Shown here one piece after another: positions 7,773 to 16,720 of a DNA stretch of 35,173 nucleotides. The notes beneath the pieces are model-generated. The model saw only the letters and a program-made list of their open reading frames with translations, did not search any database and was not told where the DNA came from. Position 1 is the stretch's first letter. Each line of letters begins with the position of its first letter. The position numbers were made by a program, and so were the translations under genes. Where the stretch lies: the NCBI GenBank assembly GCA_903870415.1, contig CAIQDA010000385.1, positions 1-35,173 on the forward strand. Direction: 5' to 3'. Origin of the DNA: an uncultured delta proteobacterium (GTDB lineage Bacteria; Myxococcota_A; Polyangia; Polyangiales; Polyangiaceae).

Positions 7773-8603
7773 ATGGTGAGGGTCATGGCGCTTCGCGAGC
7801 CTCAGCCCCCGTTGCCTTCTTCCGATGAGGCATTGGCCCTTGCGAGCCGAGCGTTCTCGCTTTCGCTCCTCGCGCTCGTGCCTTGCTGCGGCGTTCAGCT
7901 CTTTCCCGCGGGCTTCGCGTTGCTCTTCGGACAGCGCGCTCGACGCTTTCTCGTGCTCCGAGGGACGCGCGGTGCCGCGATGGCCTTCGCAAACACCGCA
8001 CTCTTGCTCGCCGGGTTGGTCGTCACCGTGAACATCTTCTTCCTCGGACTTATCGCCCTCGGCGTGAGCACCGGAAGTGAGCTGAAAGAGACCGTCTCCT
8101 GGGAATCGCTCGACAAGCAGGGGCTTCACGGCTTTCGCTTTCATCCGGGCGGGACCGCAACGCCGTTCACGAAGGAGCCCTCGAAAACCGAGACGATGCC
8201 CAAGCGATTGGCCGTGAACGGCGAGCCTCTCCGCGATCAACTCGCGCGTGCGCTCAAGGAAGCGGGCGAAGGCCATTCCATCGTCGTGATGACGTCTTAC
8301 GACGGATGCACGTCGTGTGACGAGGTATGGGCAACGCTCGACGACCCGCTGCTGAAGCACGCGCTCCCGGAACTTTCCGTCGTTCGCGTCGACGTGGAGG
8401 CCTTCTCGGTCGAAATGGCCGAACTCGGAATGACCCGCGACGCCCATCCGTGGTTCTTCCTGCTCGACGACAAAGGCAAACCCGTCGCCGCGGTCGGGGC
8501 CGATGCATGGGCGGAAAACGTGCCGATGAACGTGGCCAAGGGGCTGCGCGACTGGCTCGACAGCGTGAAAACGCCCGATCGTCCTGACACGATTCAGCTC
8601 TAA
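7773..8603 (+). CDS. membrane-anchored thioredoxin-fold protein with CTSC motif
   Basis: 276 residues from ATG 7773 (ATG 7785 is an equally possible start). Two hydrophobic segments are visible: about residues 25-52 (SLLALVPCCGVQLFPAGFAL and on) and about 72-97 (FANTALLLAGLVVTVNIFFL and on). They are followed by a C-terminal domain of roughly 180 residues. In it, SIVVMTSYDGCTSCDEVW carries Cys179-Thr-Ser-Cys182 right after a beta strand, and DAHPWFFLLDDKGKP supplies the Pro before a strand, as in thioredoxin folds. The domain probably faces the periplasm or cytoplasm as a thiol-disulfide protein; the orientation is not certain. The exact family is not recognised. It precedes the sulfate-uptake operon by 173 bp, but a separate promoter there suggests they are independent. 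Confidence 0.75.
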   Translation: MVRVMALREPQPPLPSSDEALALASRAFSLSLLALVPCCGVQLFPAGFALLFGQRARRFLVLRGTRGAAMAFANTALLLAGLVVTVNIFFLGLIALGVSTGSELKETVSWESLDKQGLHGFRFHPGGTATPFTKEPSKTETMPKRLAVNGEPLRDQLARALKEAGEGHSIVVMTSYDGCTSCDEVWATLDDPLLKHALPELSVVRVDVEAFSVEMAELGMTRDAHPWFFLLDDKGKPVAAVGADAWAENVPMNVAKGLRDWLDSVKTPDRPDTIQL

Positions 8604-8679
8604 GCGAAGAGCGCGTGAGGGCCGAGGAGTTCGCCCGTTTCAAGGCGGCCAGGACTTCTAACGCCCTGCGTCTTACGCC

Positions 8680-8707
8680 TTGCTTTCTGTGACATGTTCA
8701 CTAAAGT
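8680..8707 (+). promoter_or_regulatory. candidate sigma70-type promoter of the sulfate transporter operon
   Basis: TTGCTT (8680-8685) and TAAAGT (8702-8707) are separated by 16 bp. They match the -35 and -10 consensus at 3 and 4 of 6 positions. They lie in the 173-bp gap before the binding-protein gene, with an expected start about 60 bp upstream of ATG 8777. This is a motif match only. Confidence 0.3.
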
Positions 8708-8794
8708 AGACACATGTTCGCTGAACGTTCCGGCCGATCCGAGCAAAGCGCAGCCTTTCCACGATTTCACGCTGCTATGAGTAGACACTCGTTC
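8705..8794 (+). repeat. direct repeat AGTAGACAC-NN-GTTC flanking the start of the sulfate operon
   Basis: AGTAGACACATGTTC at 8705-8719 recurs as AGTAGACACTCGTTC at 8780-8794, starting 75 bp later; 13 of 15 bases match. The first copy overlaps the candidate -10 region and is followed by a small palindrome (GTTC-GCT-GAAC, 8716-8726) and GAACGTTC (8723-8730). The second copy begins inside the first codons of the gene. Paired copies around a start site could be operator half-sites; this is inference from position and identity. Confidence 0.4.
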
Positions 8795-9811
8795 AGCTTG
8801 TGTCACGCCGGAGCCGTCGCCCTTCTCGGGGCCCTGACGCTCGGCGGCTGCGGCAAGAGCACGGGCTCACCCCGCCCCGAGTCGGCCCTTCTCGTCGCCG
8901 CCTACGACCCGGCGCGCACGCTCGTCCTTGAGGCGAACAAGCGTTTCCTCTCCGACGAACTCGCCGCGGGCCGCACGGTCACGGTTCGCGAGTCGTTCGG
9001 AGGTTCCGGCAAACAAGCGCGCGCGGTCGTCGATGGCCTCGGAGCGGACGTCGTGCTGCTCGGGCTCGCCGACGACGTCAACGCCCTCGCGGACGCGAAA
9101 CTGGTCAAGCCCGACTGGGCGAAAGCTCGCGAAGGAAAGGGTGCACCCTACACGTCCACCATCGTCTTCGTCGTGCGAGCAGGCAATCCGAAAAACGTCC
9201 GCGACTGGAGCGATCTCGCGAGAAGCGACGTGGCTCTTGTGGCCCCCAATCCGAAGTCGTCGAGTGCCGCGAAACTCTCGTACCTCGCGGCCTGGGGCTG
9301 GGCACTGCGTCAGCCAAACGGTTCAGAAATCGCTGCAGAATCCCTCGTGCGCGCGATGTACGGCAAGGCGGTCGTCCTCGACGCAACCGCTCGCGGGGCG
9401 AGCACCACCTTCCTCCAAAACGGCATCGGTGACGTGCTCGTCACATGGGAGAACGAAGCCTATCTCGCGAGGGACGAACGCGCGCGCGCGCCCATTGAGA
9501 TTGTCACGCCGAGCGCAAGCATCGTCGCGGAACCTGCGGTCGCCATCGTCGATGCGAACGTCGACCACCATGGAACGCGCGCATTGGCCGAGCGCTACGT
9601 CGCGTTGCTTGAAACAAACGAAATGCAGGAAGCCGCCGCGCGCGCGCACTTTCGTCCACGCAACGCCGAGGTTCTCGCCGCCCATCAACGCGAGTTCGCC
9701 GCCGTGCCGCTCTTCACCGTCGAGGAGACGTTCGGCTCGTGGTCCGCAGCCAAAGCCAAACACTTCGCCGATGGCGGCCTGCTCGATCGCATCCTCGAGG
9801 CACGACGATGA
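8777..9811 (+). CDS. periplasmic sulfate-binding lipoprotein (Sbp/CysP family)
   Basis: 344 residues from ATG 8777, which gives a lipoprotein signal peptide with lipobox L-G-G-C (Cys25). The mature part begins with the family signature AAYDPARTLVLEANKRF and continues with ESFGGSGKQARAVVDGLGAD, closely matching Sbp/CysP proteins, where SGKQARAV belongs to the anion-binding region. Later segments (TSTIVFVVRAGNPKNVRDWS, VLVTWENEAYL, FRPRNAEVL) also fit. It captures sulfate or thiosulfate and delivers it to the CysT-CysW-CysA importer encoded immediately downstream (ATGA overlap). In most Gram-negatives this protein is soluble in the periplasm; here it appears lipid-anchored. An upstream in-frame ATG at 8714 would bury the signal peptide and is rejected. 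Sulfate versus thiosulfate preference cannot be told. Confidence 0.93.
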   Translation: MSRHSFSLCHAGAVALLGALTLGGCGKSTGSPRPESALLVAAYDPARTLVLEANKRFLSDELAAGRTVTVRESFGGSGKQARAVVDGLGADVVLLGLADDVNALADAKLVKPDWAKAREGKGAPYTSTIVFVVRAGNPKNVRDWSDLARSDVALVAPNPKSSSAAKLSYLAAWGWALRQPNGSEIAAESLVRAMYGKAVVLDATARGASTTFLQNGIGDVLVTWENEAYLARDERARAPIEIVTPSASIVAEPAVAIVDANVDHHGTRALAERYVALLETNEMQEAAARAHFRPRNAEVLAAHQREFAAVPLFTVEETFGSWSAAKAKHFADGGLLDRILEARR

Positions 9812-10698
9812 ACGTCACGCCGGACGCATCCCTCGCCTCCACCGCTTTCGCTCCGCCCGCCCCGCCCGCGCGCATGAAGCACTTGCCGACAGGCACCCTC
9901 GCCGCGGCCTTCGCGTGGACGGTCATCGCCGTCTTCGTCGTGGTTCCCCTGGCCGCGCTCGCGTTTCGTGCCAGCGAAGCGAGCGCCGCGTCCGTGCGAT
10001 CACTGCTCACCGCTCCGCGCGTCTTGGCCGCGTTTCGCATCACGTTTCTGACCTCGATCGGAGCGGCGTTCGTCGACCTGCTCCTCGCCTTCCCCATCGC
10101 CTGGTCCTTGGGCCGCTACGACTTTCCCGGACGCCGTTTGGTCGACGCGCTCGTCGACATGCCCCTTGCGCTTCCAACCTCCGTGGCGGGCCTCACCCTC
10201 GCCGCGCTATCCTCGGAGACGGGTCCGCTAGGCCGTTTCCTCGCCTCAAGCGGCATCCGTGTAGCCTACACGCCCCTCGGTATCTCCCTCGCTCTCGCGT
10301 TCGTCGGACTGCCCTTCGTCGTTCGCGCCATCGAGCCTGTCGTCCGCGTGCTCGATGAAAGCGCCCTCGAAGCGGCCCGATCACTCGGAGCTTCCGAGGC
10401 CACCGTCGCATGGCGCGTTGTGCTCCCGCAGCTCGTGCCCGCAGCGATCACGGGGTTCGCCGTCGCGCTCGCGCGCTCTCTCGGCGAGTACGGGTCCGTC
10501 GTCTTTATTGCTGGAAATTTGCCCTTCAAAACCGAGGTCGTGTCGCTCTTTATCGTGGCCCGCCTCGAGGACCATGAGCCCGTCGCCGCGGCTGTCTTGG
10601 CGATAGCGCTTCTCACGGCGTCCTGCGTTCTGCTCGCGGCGGTGGCCGGACTTGAGCGTCGCGCAACCGCTCGCTTCGTTCCAGCCGAACGCTTGTAA
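9808..10698 (+). CDS. cysT: sulfate ABC transporter permease CysT (CysU)
   Basis: 296 residues with about six hydrophobic segments, the first at roughly residues 32-54. The cytoplasmic EAA loop that contacts the ATPase is clear: ESALEAARSLGASEATVAW, followed by PQLVPAAITGFAVALARSLG and EYGSVVFIAGNLPFKTEVVS, the characteristic CysT C-terminal stretch. It is an inner-membrane half of the sulfate channel that pairs with CysW. The start ATG at 9808 overlaps the stop of the binding-protein gene (ATGA), and only one base separates its TAA from the cysW ATG. These tight joints indicate one operon with coupled translation. Confidence 0.94.
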   Translation: MNVTPDASLASTAFAPPAPPARMKHLPTGTLAAAFAWTVIAVFVVVPLAALAFRASEASAASVRSLLTAPRVLAAFRITFLTSIGAAFVDLLLAFPIAWSLGRYDFPGRRLVDALVDMPLALPTSVAGLTLAALSSETGPLGRFLASSGIRVAYTPLGISLALAFVGLPFVVRAIEPVVRVLDESALEAARSLGASEATVAWRVVLPQLVPAAITGFAVALARSLGEYGSVVFIAGNLPFKTEVVSLFIVARLEDHEPVAAAVLAIALLTASCVLLAAVAGLERRATARFVPAERL

Positions 10699-10699
10699 C

Positions 10700-11545
10700 A
10701 TGCACACTCTTGCGCGACGCCGACCGAACGGAGCCGCCTGGGCGATCGTGTCCGTCGCGGTGGCCATCGTCGCCACGCTCGTCGCGGTGCCGGTTGGAGC
10801 GGTGTTCGTTTACGCATTTTCCCGAGGTTTTGATCCGGTGCTCCGAACGCTCGCCCGCGCGGACGTGCATTCTGCAATGGGTCTATCGGCCCTCGCCGCG
10901 GCGGTGTCGGTTCCCTTCGTCACGGTCTTCGGGGTTGCCGCTGCATGGGTGGTGACGCGCACCGAGCTCCCGTCTCGAAGAGCGCTCGCGGCGATTCTCA
11001 ACGTGCCTTTCGCGATTCCGCCCGTCGTCGCGGGCCTGCTCCTCGTGCTCGTCGTAGGCCCGCACACGCCGCTTGGCTATTGGCTCGCAGCCAGGGGATT
11101 TCCAGTACTTTTCGCGGCTCCAGGAATCATTCTCGCGACGAGCCTCGTCTCGCTCAGCGTCGTCGCGAAGGATCTCATTCCGCTCATGGAGGCCCTCGGC
11201 CCCGCGGAAGAACTCGCGGCACGATCCCTCGGCGCAACGCCGTTTCAGGCCTTCGTGCGCGTGACGCTCCCGGGCCTCTCGTTGCCGTTGCTCCATGCCA
11301 CCGTGGGAGCACTCGCGCGTGCCCTCGGAGAGTTCGGCTCCGTGTCGGTGGTTTCCGGCCGAATTCGCGGGGAAACGATGACCGTGCCCCTTCTCATCGA
11401 GGCGCTCTACGGCGAGTACGACCAGACCGGAGCCTTCGTGCTTGCGGCACTCCTTGCCCTCGTCGCCATCGCATCGCTCGCCGTGAAGAAAGCTGTCGAG
11501 GCCGCCGTGGCCCGCACCGTCAACGCCGAAGAGGTCAGCCCATGA
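10700..11545 (+). CDS. cysW: sulfate ABC transporter permease CysW
   Basis: 281 residues with about six membrane segments, starting [38 protein letters not shown] and the EAA loop [20 protein letters not shown] followed by [20 protein letters not shown] identify the CysW half of the sulfate importer. The C-terminal [20 protein letters not shown] is also CysW-like. It lies in the inner membrane as partner of CysT, energised by CysA. ATG 10700 is one base after the cysT stop; longer in-frame extensions fall inside cysT. The stop overlaps the cysA start as ATGA. Confidence 0.94.
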   Translation: MHTLARRRPNGAAWAIVSVAVAIVATLVAVPVGAVFVYAFSRGFDPVLRTLARADVHSAMGLSALAAAVSVPFVTVFGVAAAWVVTRTELPSRRALAAILNVPFAIPPVVAGLLLVLVVGPHTPLGYWLAARGFPVLFAAPGIILATSLVSLSVVAKDLIPLMEALGPAEELAARSLGATPFQAFVRVTLPGLSLPLLHATVGALARALGEFGSVSVVSGRIRGETMTVPLLIEALYGEYDQTGAFVLAALLALVAIASLAVKKAVEAAVARTVNAEEVSP

Positions 11546-12588
11546 GCAGCATCGAAGCGCAGAATCTCGTCAAAGGTTGGGGCCGCGCCAAGGGGCTGAA
11601 CGACGTAAGCCTTCGCATCCAAGACGGCGCACTCGTCGCGCTTCTTGGGCCATCTGGTTCGGGTAAAACCACACTTTTGCGCATTCTCGGCGGCCTCGAT
11701 GCCGCGGATTCGGGCCGTGTGATCTTCGACTCGGAAGAGGTGACCGGGCTCGCGTCCGCCGAGCGAGGCGTCGGCTTCGTGTTCCAAAGTTACGCGCTCT
11801 TTCGCCACCTGTCGGTGTTCGAGAACGTCGCCTTCGGGCTGCGCGTCAAGCCGCGACGCGAGCGTCCGAGCGAGAGCCTCATTCGGAGCCGGGTCACCGA
11901 ACTCCTCGCGCGCATTGGCCTGCCCGACCATGGCGAAAGGCTCCCTCATCAGCTTTCTGGCGGACAAAAGCAGCGCGTGGCCCTTGCGCGTGCGCTCGCG
12001 GTCGAACCTCGCATTCTCCTCCTCGACGAGCCGTTCGGAGCCCTCGACGCCAAGGTGCGCGCCGAGTTGCGGCGGTGGCTCCGCGAGCTTCATCACGACC
12101 TCGGGTTGACCACGATTCTCGTCACGCACGACCAAGAGGAAGCGATCGAACTCGCAGACGAAGTCGTCGTGCTCAACCACGGCCGCATTGAACACCAAGG
12201 CTCACCGCGCTCGCTTGTCGACGCTCCAGCCTCTGCTTTTGCACGGGAATTCATTGGTGATGCGCAAGTGTTCGACGGACTCGTCGACGGCGGCGTGTTT
12301 CATCTCGGAAAGCTTCGCGTTGCGGCGCTCGCGCATGCGTCGGGCACGAAAGCGCGCCTCGTCGTGCGCCCTCATGAGCTTCGCGTCGCTGCGGCTTGCG
12401 GCGACACGGCGAACGGAACCATCCCCCACGTGGCCTTCTTGCCCGCCCGCGCGAAGGTCACCGTCGCGGTCGACGACGGCCCGAGTGTCGTCGTCGCGCT
12501 CGCCCGCGGAAGCGATGAATCTGAGCATTTTGCCAAGGATCAACGCGTCGCAGTCGACGTTGTGCAAGCGTTCTTGCAAGCAGGCTGA
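11542..12588 (+). CDS. cysA: sulfate ABC transporter ATP-binding protein CysA
   Basis: 348 residues, normal length. ATPase motifs are complete: Walker A GPSGSGKT (36-43), Q-loop FQSYALF, signature LSGGQKQR (138-145), Walker B ILLLDEP (158-164) and the H-loop His196 in VTHDQEE. About residues 235-348 form the TOBE-type regulatory domain ([24 protein letters not shown]) expected of CysA/MalK-type ATPases. It hydrolyses ATP at the cytoplasmic face to drive sulfate uptake through CysT-CysW. ATG 11542 overlaps the cysW stop (ATGA). It is the last gene of the operon and converges on a minus-strand gene 50 bp away with no obvious terminator hairpin between. Confidence 0.95.
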   Translation: MSSIEAQNLVKGWGRAKGLNDVSLRIQDGALVALLGPSGSGKTTLLRILGGLDAADSGRVIFDSEEVTGLASAERGVGFVFQSYALFRHLSVFENVAFGLRVKPRRERPSESLIRSRVTELLARIGLPDHGERLPHQLSGGQKQRVALARALAVEPRILLLDEPFGALDAKVRAELRRWLRELHHDLGLTTILVTHDQEEAIELADEVVVLNHGRIEHQGSPRSLVDAPASAFAREFIGDAQVFDGLVDGGVFHLGKLRVAALAHASGTKARLVVRPHELRVAAACGDTANGTIPHVAFLPARAKVTVAVDDGPSVVVALARGSDESEHFAKDQRVAVDVVQAFLQAG

Positions 12589-12638
12589 CCCTTCGTGGCT
12601 TGGCCGCTCCCGACCGCGCGCAGGAACCGAAGTCTCGC

Positions 12639-13574
12639 CTACGCCTCGCGCCTCCACACGTGCACGTGGCGATCGTCGACCTCCGCCAGGTAACTCACGA
12701 GCCTCGAACGCATGGGCCTCGAGGTGACAAGACGAAAGCCGCCGAGCTTCTCCATCAACGCGAAGGCCGCTACCTTCTCCTCGCTCGTCTGATTCGCGAT
12801 GAGCAGCAATCCGCCTGGCCGAATCAGTTGCTTGTAGCGTGCAAAGAATTGCTCCGGCTTGAAGTGGCGCAGCGGAAGTCCCCACGCCACGAGCGTGAAC
12901 GCGAGGACGAACGGGAAGAAGACCGTCAGCACGTCGACCGGTGGCGTGTCGTACGTAAGAAAATCATCGACGTCGTAGGCCACGTGAGGCCCGACCGCGC
13001 GGCAGTACGCCTCGGCACGCTCGCGCCGCGAATGAAGATTGCGGTAGAGGCCGTTCACGTCGACCTCGACGCCGCGAAGACTCACATCGCAGGTATTTTT
13101 CTTAGATATCCAGCGCTCAAGGGCAAGCGCGTAACGAAAGTCTTTCGAGCCAACGTCGAGAACGCGAAGCCTCGCAGCGCCGTCGAGAGGCACGAGCTGG
13201 GGCACCGCATCGAGCGTGTCGAGCACATCGAGGTGGTAGAGAACCTCGCGGTAATCGTCCTGCGTCGACTCGGCTGCGCACGCTTCAAGGGAGTAACGAC
13301 TTCGGAGCTCGACCTCGCGTGCCTCGGCCTGCAACGCCTCGTGCGCGGGCAGGTAAGCGAATAGGCTGGTTTTTTCCTCGTTCACGAGCGTGTACGGCCC
13401 GCGAGAGAAACGCAGTCGCCGGCGGACCGCGAAGCCTGCCGCGTTCAACGGAACCTTCAACCAGTGGACGAGCGGCGCATCCACGGCGCCGCGACGAGCC
13501 TCCACGCGCATGGCCACGAGGGCCGCTCCTGTGAGCAACATGCCGCCAAGCGAGATGAGGCCAATCGCGTTCAT
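12639..13574 (-). CDS. SAM-dependent methyltransferase-like protein with N-terminal membrane helix
   Basis: 311 residues. An N-terminal hydrophobic helix (IGLISLGGMLLTGAALVAM) suggests membrane anchoring. The central RLRVLDVGSKDFRYALALER at about residue 136 resembles motif I of class I methyltransferases, with Asp-Val-Gly-Ser in place of the usual glycine-rich loop. An acidic end of the next strand (GVEVDVNGLYR) fits motif II, and RPGGLLLIANQTSEEKVAAF near 250 fits the late strand and helix. The sequence is unusual in having KD after the loop and only one canonical Gly, so AdoMet binding is plausible but not certain. Substrate unknown. It is divergent from trmO (138 bp) and convergent with cysA. 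Confidence 0.7.
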   Translation of the reverse strand: MNAIGLISLGGMLLTGAALVAMRVEARRGAVDAPLVHWLKVPLNAAGFAVRRRLRFSRGPYTLVNEEKTSLFAYLPAHEALQAEAREVELRSRYSLEACAAESTQDDYREVLYHLDVLDTLDAVPQLVPLDGAARLRVLDVGSKDFRYALALERWISKKNTCDVSLRGVEVDVNGLYRNLHSRRERAEAYCRAVGPHVAYDVDDFLTYDTPPVDVLTVFFPFVLAFTLVAWGLPLRHFKPEQFFARYKQLIRPGGLLLIANQTSEEKVAAFALMEKLGGFRLVTSRPMRSRLVSYLAEVDDRHVHVWRREA

Positions 13575-13712
13575 CGCCGTCGCGTTTTACGCGAGGCTCG
13601 CGGTGAGGCGCAACTTTCGGTAAGGCGCGAGCGCTGCAAATTCCCCAAGTTACGCACGACGCGCGATGCCCTCTCCCCGCGGCGTACGGACTCAGGTAGC
13701 CGTCGTCACGTC

Positions 13713-14489
13713 ATGAGCACGCCGCCTACGCTCCTTCCGCTCCGCCCGATTGGCGTGGTGCGCACGCCCTACCTTCACAAGGTCGATGCTCCGCGCCAAG
13801 GCGTCGTGGCCGAAGGCGTCGAAGGTCGCATCGAACTCTTTCCGGAGGCGGGGTTCGAACACGCGCTCGAGGATCTCGACAGCTGGGAGCGTCTCTGGGT
13901 GCTCACCTGGTTTGACCGCGCGGAGCATTGGCGGCCAAAAGTGCAGCCTCCGCGCAGCGCTCGGCGTCGAGGCCTCTTCGCGACCCGGTCCCCGCATCGT
14001 CCGAATCCAATCGGGCTCACGTGCGTGCGCCTCGTGCGTGTCGAAGGCCTCACGGTGGTCGTGTCGGACCTCGACATTCTCGACGGCACACCGGTCATCG
14101 ACATCAAGCCCTACGTCCCCTACGCCGATGCCTTTCCCGAGGCGGGCTCGGGCTGGCTCGAAACCGCCGCGGACCCGGGCCCAAAGTGGCCTGTGAAGTT
14201 TGCACCTATCGCGCGTGCCGCCCTGTCTTTTCTCTTGTCACAAGAGTTCGATCTCGAGACGCCCCTCACGACGACGCTCACGCTTGGCCCGGAGCCGCGC
14301 CCCTATCGCCGCATTCGCGTCACCCCCGAAGGCACGTGCATCGCCTACCGAACGTGGCGCGCATGGTTTCACGTCGAAGATGGAACCATCGTCGTTGACC
14401 GCATTGCGAGCGGGCTGACGGCCGCCGACATCAAAAAGGGCCACAGCGAAGCGGCCATGCATCAGGCGTTTCTCGCGCGCACGCCCTGA
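13713..14489 (+). CDS. trmO: tRNA (N6-threonylcarbamoyl-A37) methyltransferase TrmO (TsaA/YaeB family)
   Basis: 258 residues with the diagnostic TrmO/UPF0066 motifs: IGVVRTPYLHKVDAPRQG near the N-terminus, RSPHRPNPIGLT at 92-103 and DGTPVIDIKPYVPYAD around 124-139. TrmO adds a methyl group from AdoMet to t6A37 of certain threonine tRNAs, giving m6t6A and improving decoding. The beta-barrel methyltransferase fold is particular to this family. The C-terminal half (about residues 160-258), ending DIKKGHSEAAMHQAFLARTP, is more variable. The start at ATG 13713 is preferred because the conserved domain begins shortly after; the frame is open upstream but unconserved. Its stop is 14 bp from the convergent neighbour's stop. 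Confidence 0.93.
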   Translation: MSTPPTLLPLRPIGVVRTPYLHKVDAPRQGVVAEGVEGRIELFPEAGFEHALEDLDSWERLWVLTWFDRAEHWRPKVQPPRSARRRGLFATRSPHRPNPIGLTCVRLVRVEGLTVVVSDLDILDGTPVIDIKPYVPYADAFPEAGSGWLETAADPGPKWPVKFAPIARAALSFLLSQEFDLETPLTTTLTLGPEPRPYRRIRVTPEGTCIAYRTWRAWFHVEDGTIVVDRIASGLTAADIKKGHSEAAMHQAFLARTP

Positions 14490-14503
14490 CACGCGACCCC
14501 GAC

Positions 14504-16720
14504 CTACGAAGCGTTTGCCTTGCGTTTTTCCTCGGTCCGAATCGCAGCGACGACCACATCGAAGTACTCCGCCTCTTCGTGGCAATCGAAGTTCGACGCC
14601 TCAAGTCGGCCGCGCACGCGCTCAAGCGCATCGGGCTTCGCACAGCGAAACACCGCCATGGACCGAACCACGTCGAAGCGTTCGCTCGCATCAAGCTGCG
14701 CAAAAAAATGCATGTAGCTTGCAGCTGGAATCGCGTCCTGGTCGAAGAGTTCCGCGAAGAGGTCGTAGCCACGCCTGTCACCAAGGCGAGAGAGGGCCCA
14801 CGCGAGGCACCTTCGCACCATCGGATCCCAGGAAAGCACCGAGGGAAGAAGCACGAGGGCGTGCACGTGAAGCTCGCGCAGACGCTCCATTCCAATGGCG
14901 TAGAGAATCGACGACACCTGCCCCGGGTCGCGGCTGGCGATCATGTTCTTCGCCTCCGTGAGCACCGCGTCCTTGTTCGCGGAGATGCCGTGCAAACCAA
15001 TGATGGCGTTGGCGCGAATGCGCGGGGTCGGATGATGAAGGAAGCGCTCGAACGACGACCGCAACGACGGCTCTTTGAAACGCGCGAGGACCTCAAGCGT
15101 GTTGGCCACCACGCGCTCGTCGGTGTCTTCGAGACCGTTCAGAAGGAAGGGAATTCCGCTCTTTCCGTAGATGGCCGCCACGATGTTCGTCGCGCTCATG
15201 CGCACGCGAAGCGACTTCGCGGTCTTCTTCGTGGTCACGACGTTCACGAGGAACTGCACCGCACGGTAGTGGCGCGCCGCGAGCAAGGCATCGAGAACCG
15301 CGAGCTGAATCTCTTCGCGATCCGATTCGAACTCCTTCGTGATGCGGTCGTAGGACTTGTCGTCGCGCACGTAGCCGAGACCGAGAATGACCGTCTTGCG
15401 GAGCACCTCGCGCGCATCGACCGCGAGCACCGCCTCCATGCGCTCCCGGAAATCGCTGGGACGTATAAACGAAAGAAGGTCCGCCGCGTACACGGCCGTC
15501 GCCTTGTCGCGGTGCGCGAGCAGGTCGTCGATGAGCGGCAAGAGGAGGCGCTCGAGTCGAACCGTGAGAAGCGCGATGACCGCGAGGAGCCCAACGAGGA
15601 TCACGAAGACGACCCCGAGCGAGAGGCCCAGATAGCTCTTCACCGAGAGCACGAGAGCGGCGACAACAAGGGGAATGCTCGTCCCCATGACGGACCCGAG
15701 CGTTCCGAGGCGCGCGCGCAATTCTCCTGTCAACGAGCCCGTGATCATGCGGCCAGCGGGAGCGAAAAGACCACTCTCAACACTTCGGCGAATCAAGTCG
15801 AGGGTCAGAAACGGAACGACGCCGCCAATGCCGAACGCGGCGAAGACGGCGAGCGCGGTGCATATGGTTGCAATCTGCATCAATCGGATCGGCGACACCC
15901 GCTGACGCTCGACGACGTACGCGCTCACGACAAGGAGGGCGATGGTCACGCCGGCACCATGCAAATAAAACGAGGTAATTCGCTCGCGAATCGCTTCGTA
16001 CGTCACGAGCGTGCTCTTCACGACGTAGCTCGTCGCGTACTCTTGGTGAGCGCGAAGCAGCCCGGCGGCGAAGAGCGTGCCGAGGTAAACTTTGAAGAAC
16101 GGCGCGTAGGTGGGGACCTCCGCCGGTGTCGGAGCGTCCGGGCGCGGCGATATCTTCACCTCGAGCGACGTGTCGATGGCGAGCGTGCGGAGGCACACGA
16201 TGGCTGAGGCGATCTCGAGCACCATGGCGAGTGCGGCGAAAGTGGCGGGATCGAGGGAAAACCCAACGATGCGGACACACCCGAGGGCAAGAAAACCTCC
16301 GAGCTCGTAGGCGATCGCGTTGCGCAGAAAGCCCGTCTTCGCAAACGCCGGGTTCATGTGGCGGACGGTGAGTTCGTCCGTTGTCCACCGCAACGCAAGC
16401 GCGCCGAAACTCACCACGAGCGTCCACGCGGCCGCGCGAAAGACTCCATCGGGAAGCGCAGCAACAACGGCCAACGCCACCACGCCGTGGATGGCGACGA
16501 ACGAGGGAACAAGGCGCGCGAGCTTGCCTGGGCGCGCCCGTGCCCAGCGATAAAAGAAGGGAAAAAGCAGGCCGCCAATGACGGTGCTCCACAGCGCCAC
16601 GATGGGCGTTGCGCGTGAGAGCAGATACGCGTCCGAGCCCAAACGCCCGAGCGTGAGCGCGGCGCCGTTCAGGGCTCCAAGGGCGAGGAGGGTGCGTCGG
16701 CTGGAGGAGAGGTCAGACAT
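14504..16720 (-). CDS. multi-spanning membrane transporter domain fused to HEAT repeats, 738 aa
   Basis: Residues 1 to about 395 hold some 10-12 hydrophobic segments with an arrangement like MFS carriers or the ATP/ADP-translocase (Npt/Tlc) group, for example VIGGLLFPFFYRWARARPGK and LSLGVVFVILVGLLAVIALL. From about 400 to the C-terminus it is soluble and built of helical pairs typical of HEAT repeats: IQLAVLDALLAARHYRAVQF, MSATNIVAAIYGKSGIPFLL, RVVANTLEVLARFKEPSLRS and TPRIRANAIIGLHG. A cytoplasmic protein-binding platform attached to a transporter is the simplest reading; the substrate is unknown. It starts at ATG 16720 and overlaps the permease gene by 52 bp, making it the last gene of the argG operon. 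The transporter family call is tentative. Confidence 0.8.
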   Translation of the reverse strand: MSDLSSSRRTLLALGALNGAALTLGRLGSDAYLLSRATPIVALWSTVIGGLLFPFFYRWARARPGKLARLVPSFVAIHGVVALAVVAALPDGVFRAAAWTLVVSFGALALRWTTDELTVRHMNPAFAKTGFLRNAIAYELGGFLALGCVRIVGFSLDPATFAALAMVLEIASAIVCLRTLAIDTSLEVKISPRPDAPTPAEVPTYAPFFKVYLGTLFAAGLLRAHQEYATSYVVKSTLVTYEAIRERITSFYLHGAGVTIALLVVSAYVVERQRVSPIRLMQIATICTALAVFAAFGIGGVVPFLTLDLIRRSVESGLFAPAGRMITGSLTGELRARLGTLGSVMGTSIPLVVAALVLSVKSYLGLSLGVVFVILVGLLAVIALLTVRLERLLLPLIDDLLAHRDKATAVYAADLLSFIRPSDFRERMEAVLAVDAREVLRKTVILGLGYVRDDKSYDRITKEFESDREEIQLAVLDALLAARHYRAVQFLVNVVTTKKTAKSLRVRMSATNIVAAIYGKSGIPFLLNGLEDTDERVVANTLEVLARFKEPSLRSSFERFLHHPTPRIRANAIIGLHGISANKDAVLTEAKNMIASRDPGQVSSILYAIGMERLRELHVHALVLLPSVLSWDPMVRRCLAWALSRLGDRRGYDLFAELFDQDAIPAASYMHFFAQLDASERFDVVRSMAVFRCAKPDALERVRGRLEASNFDCHEEAEYFDVVVAAIRTEEKRKANAS

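Noticed and set aside
14579..16207. Plus-strand open frame (542 codons) antisense to the transporter-HEAT gene
   Set aside because: Same reasoning: very high Arg/His/Glu content, no hydrophobic or domain pattern, no ribosome-binding site, and the minus-strand frame encodes clear membrane helices and HEAT repeats.
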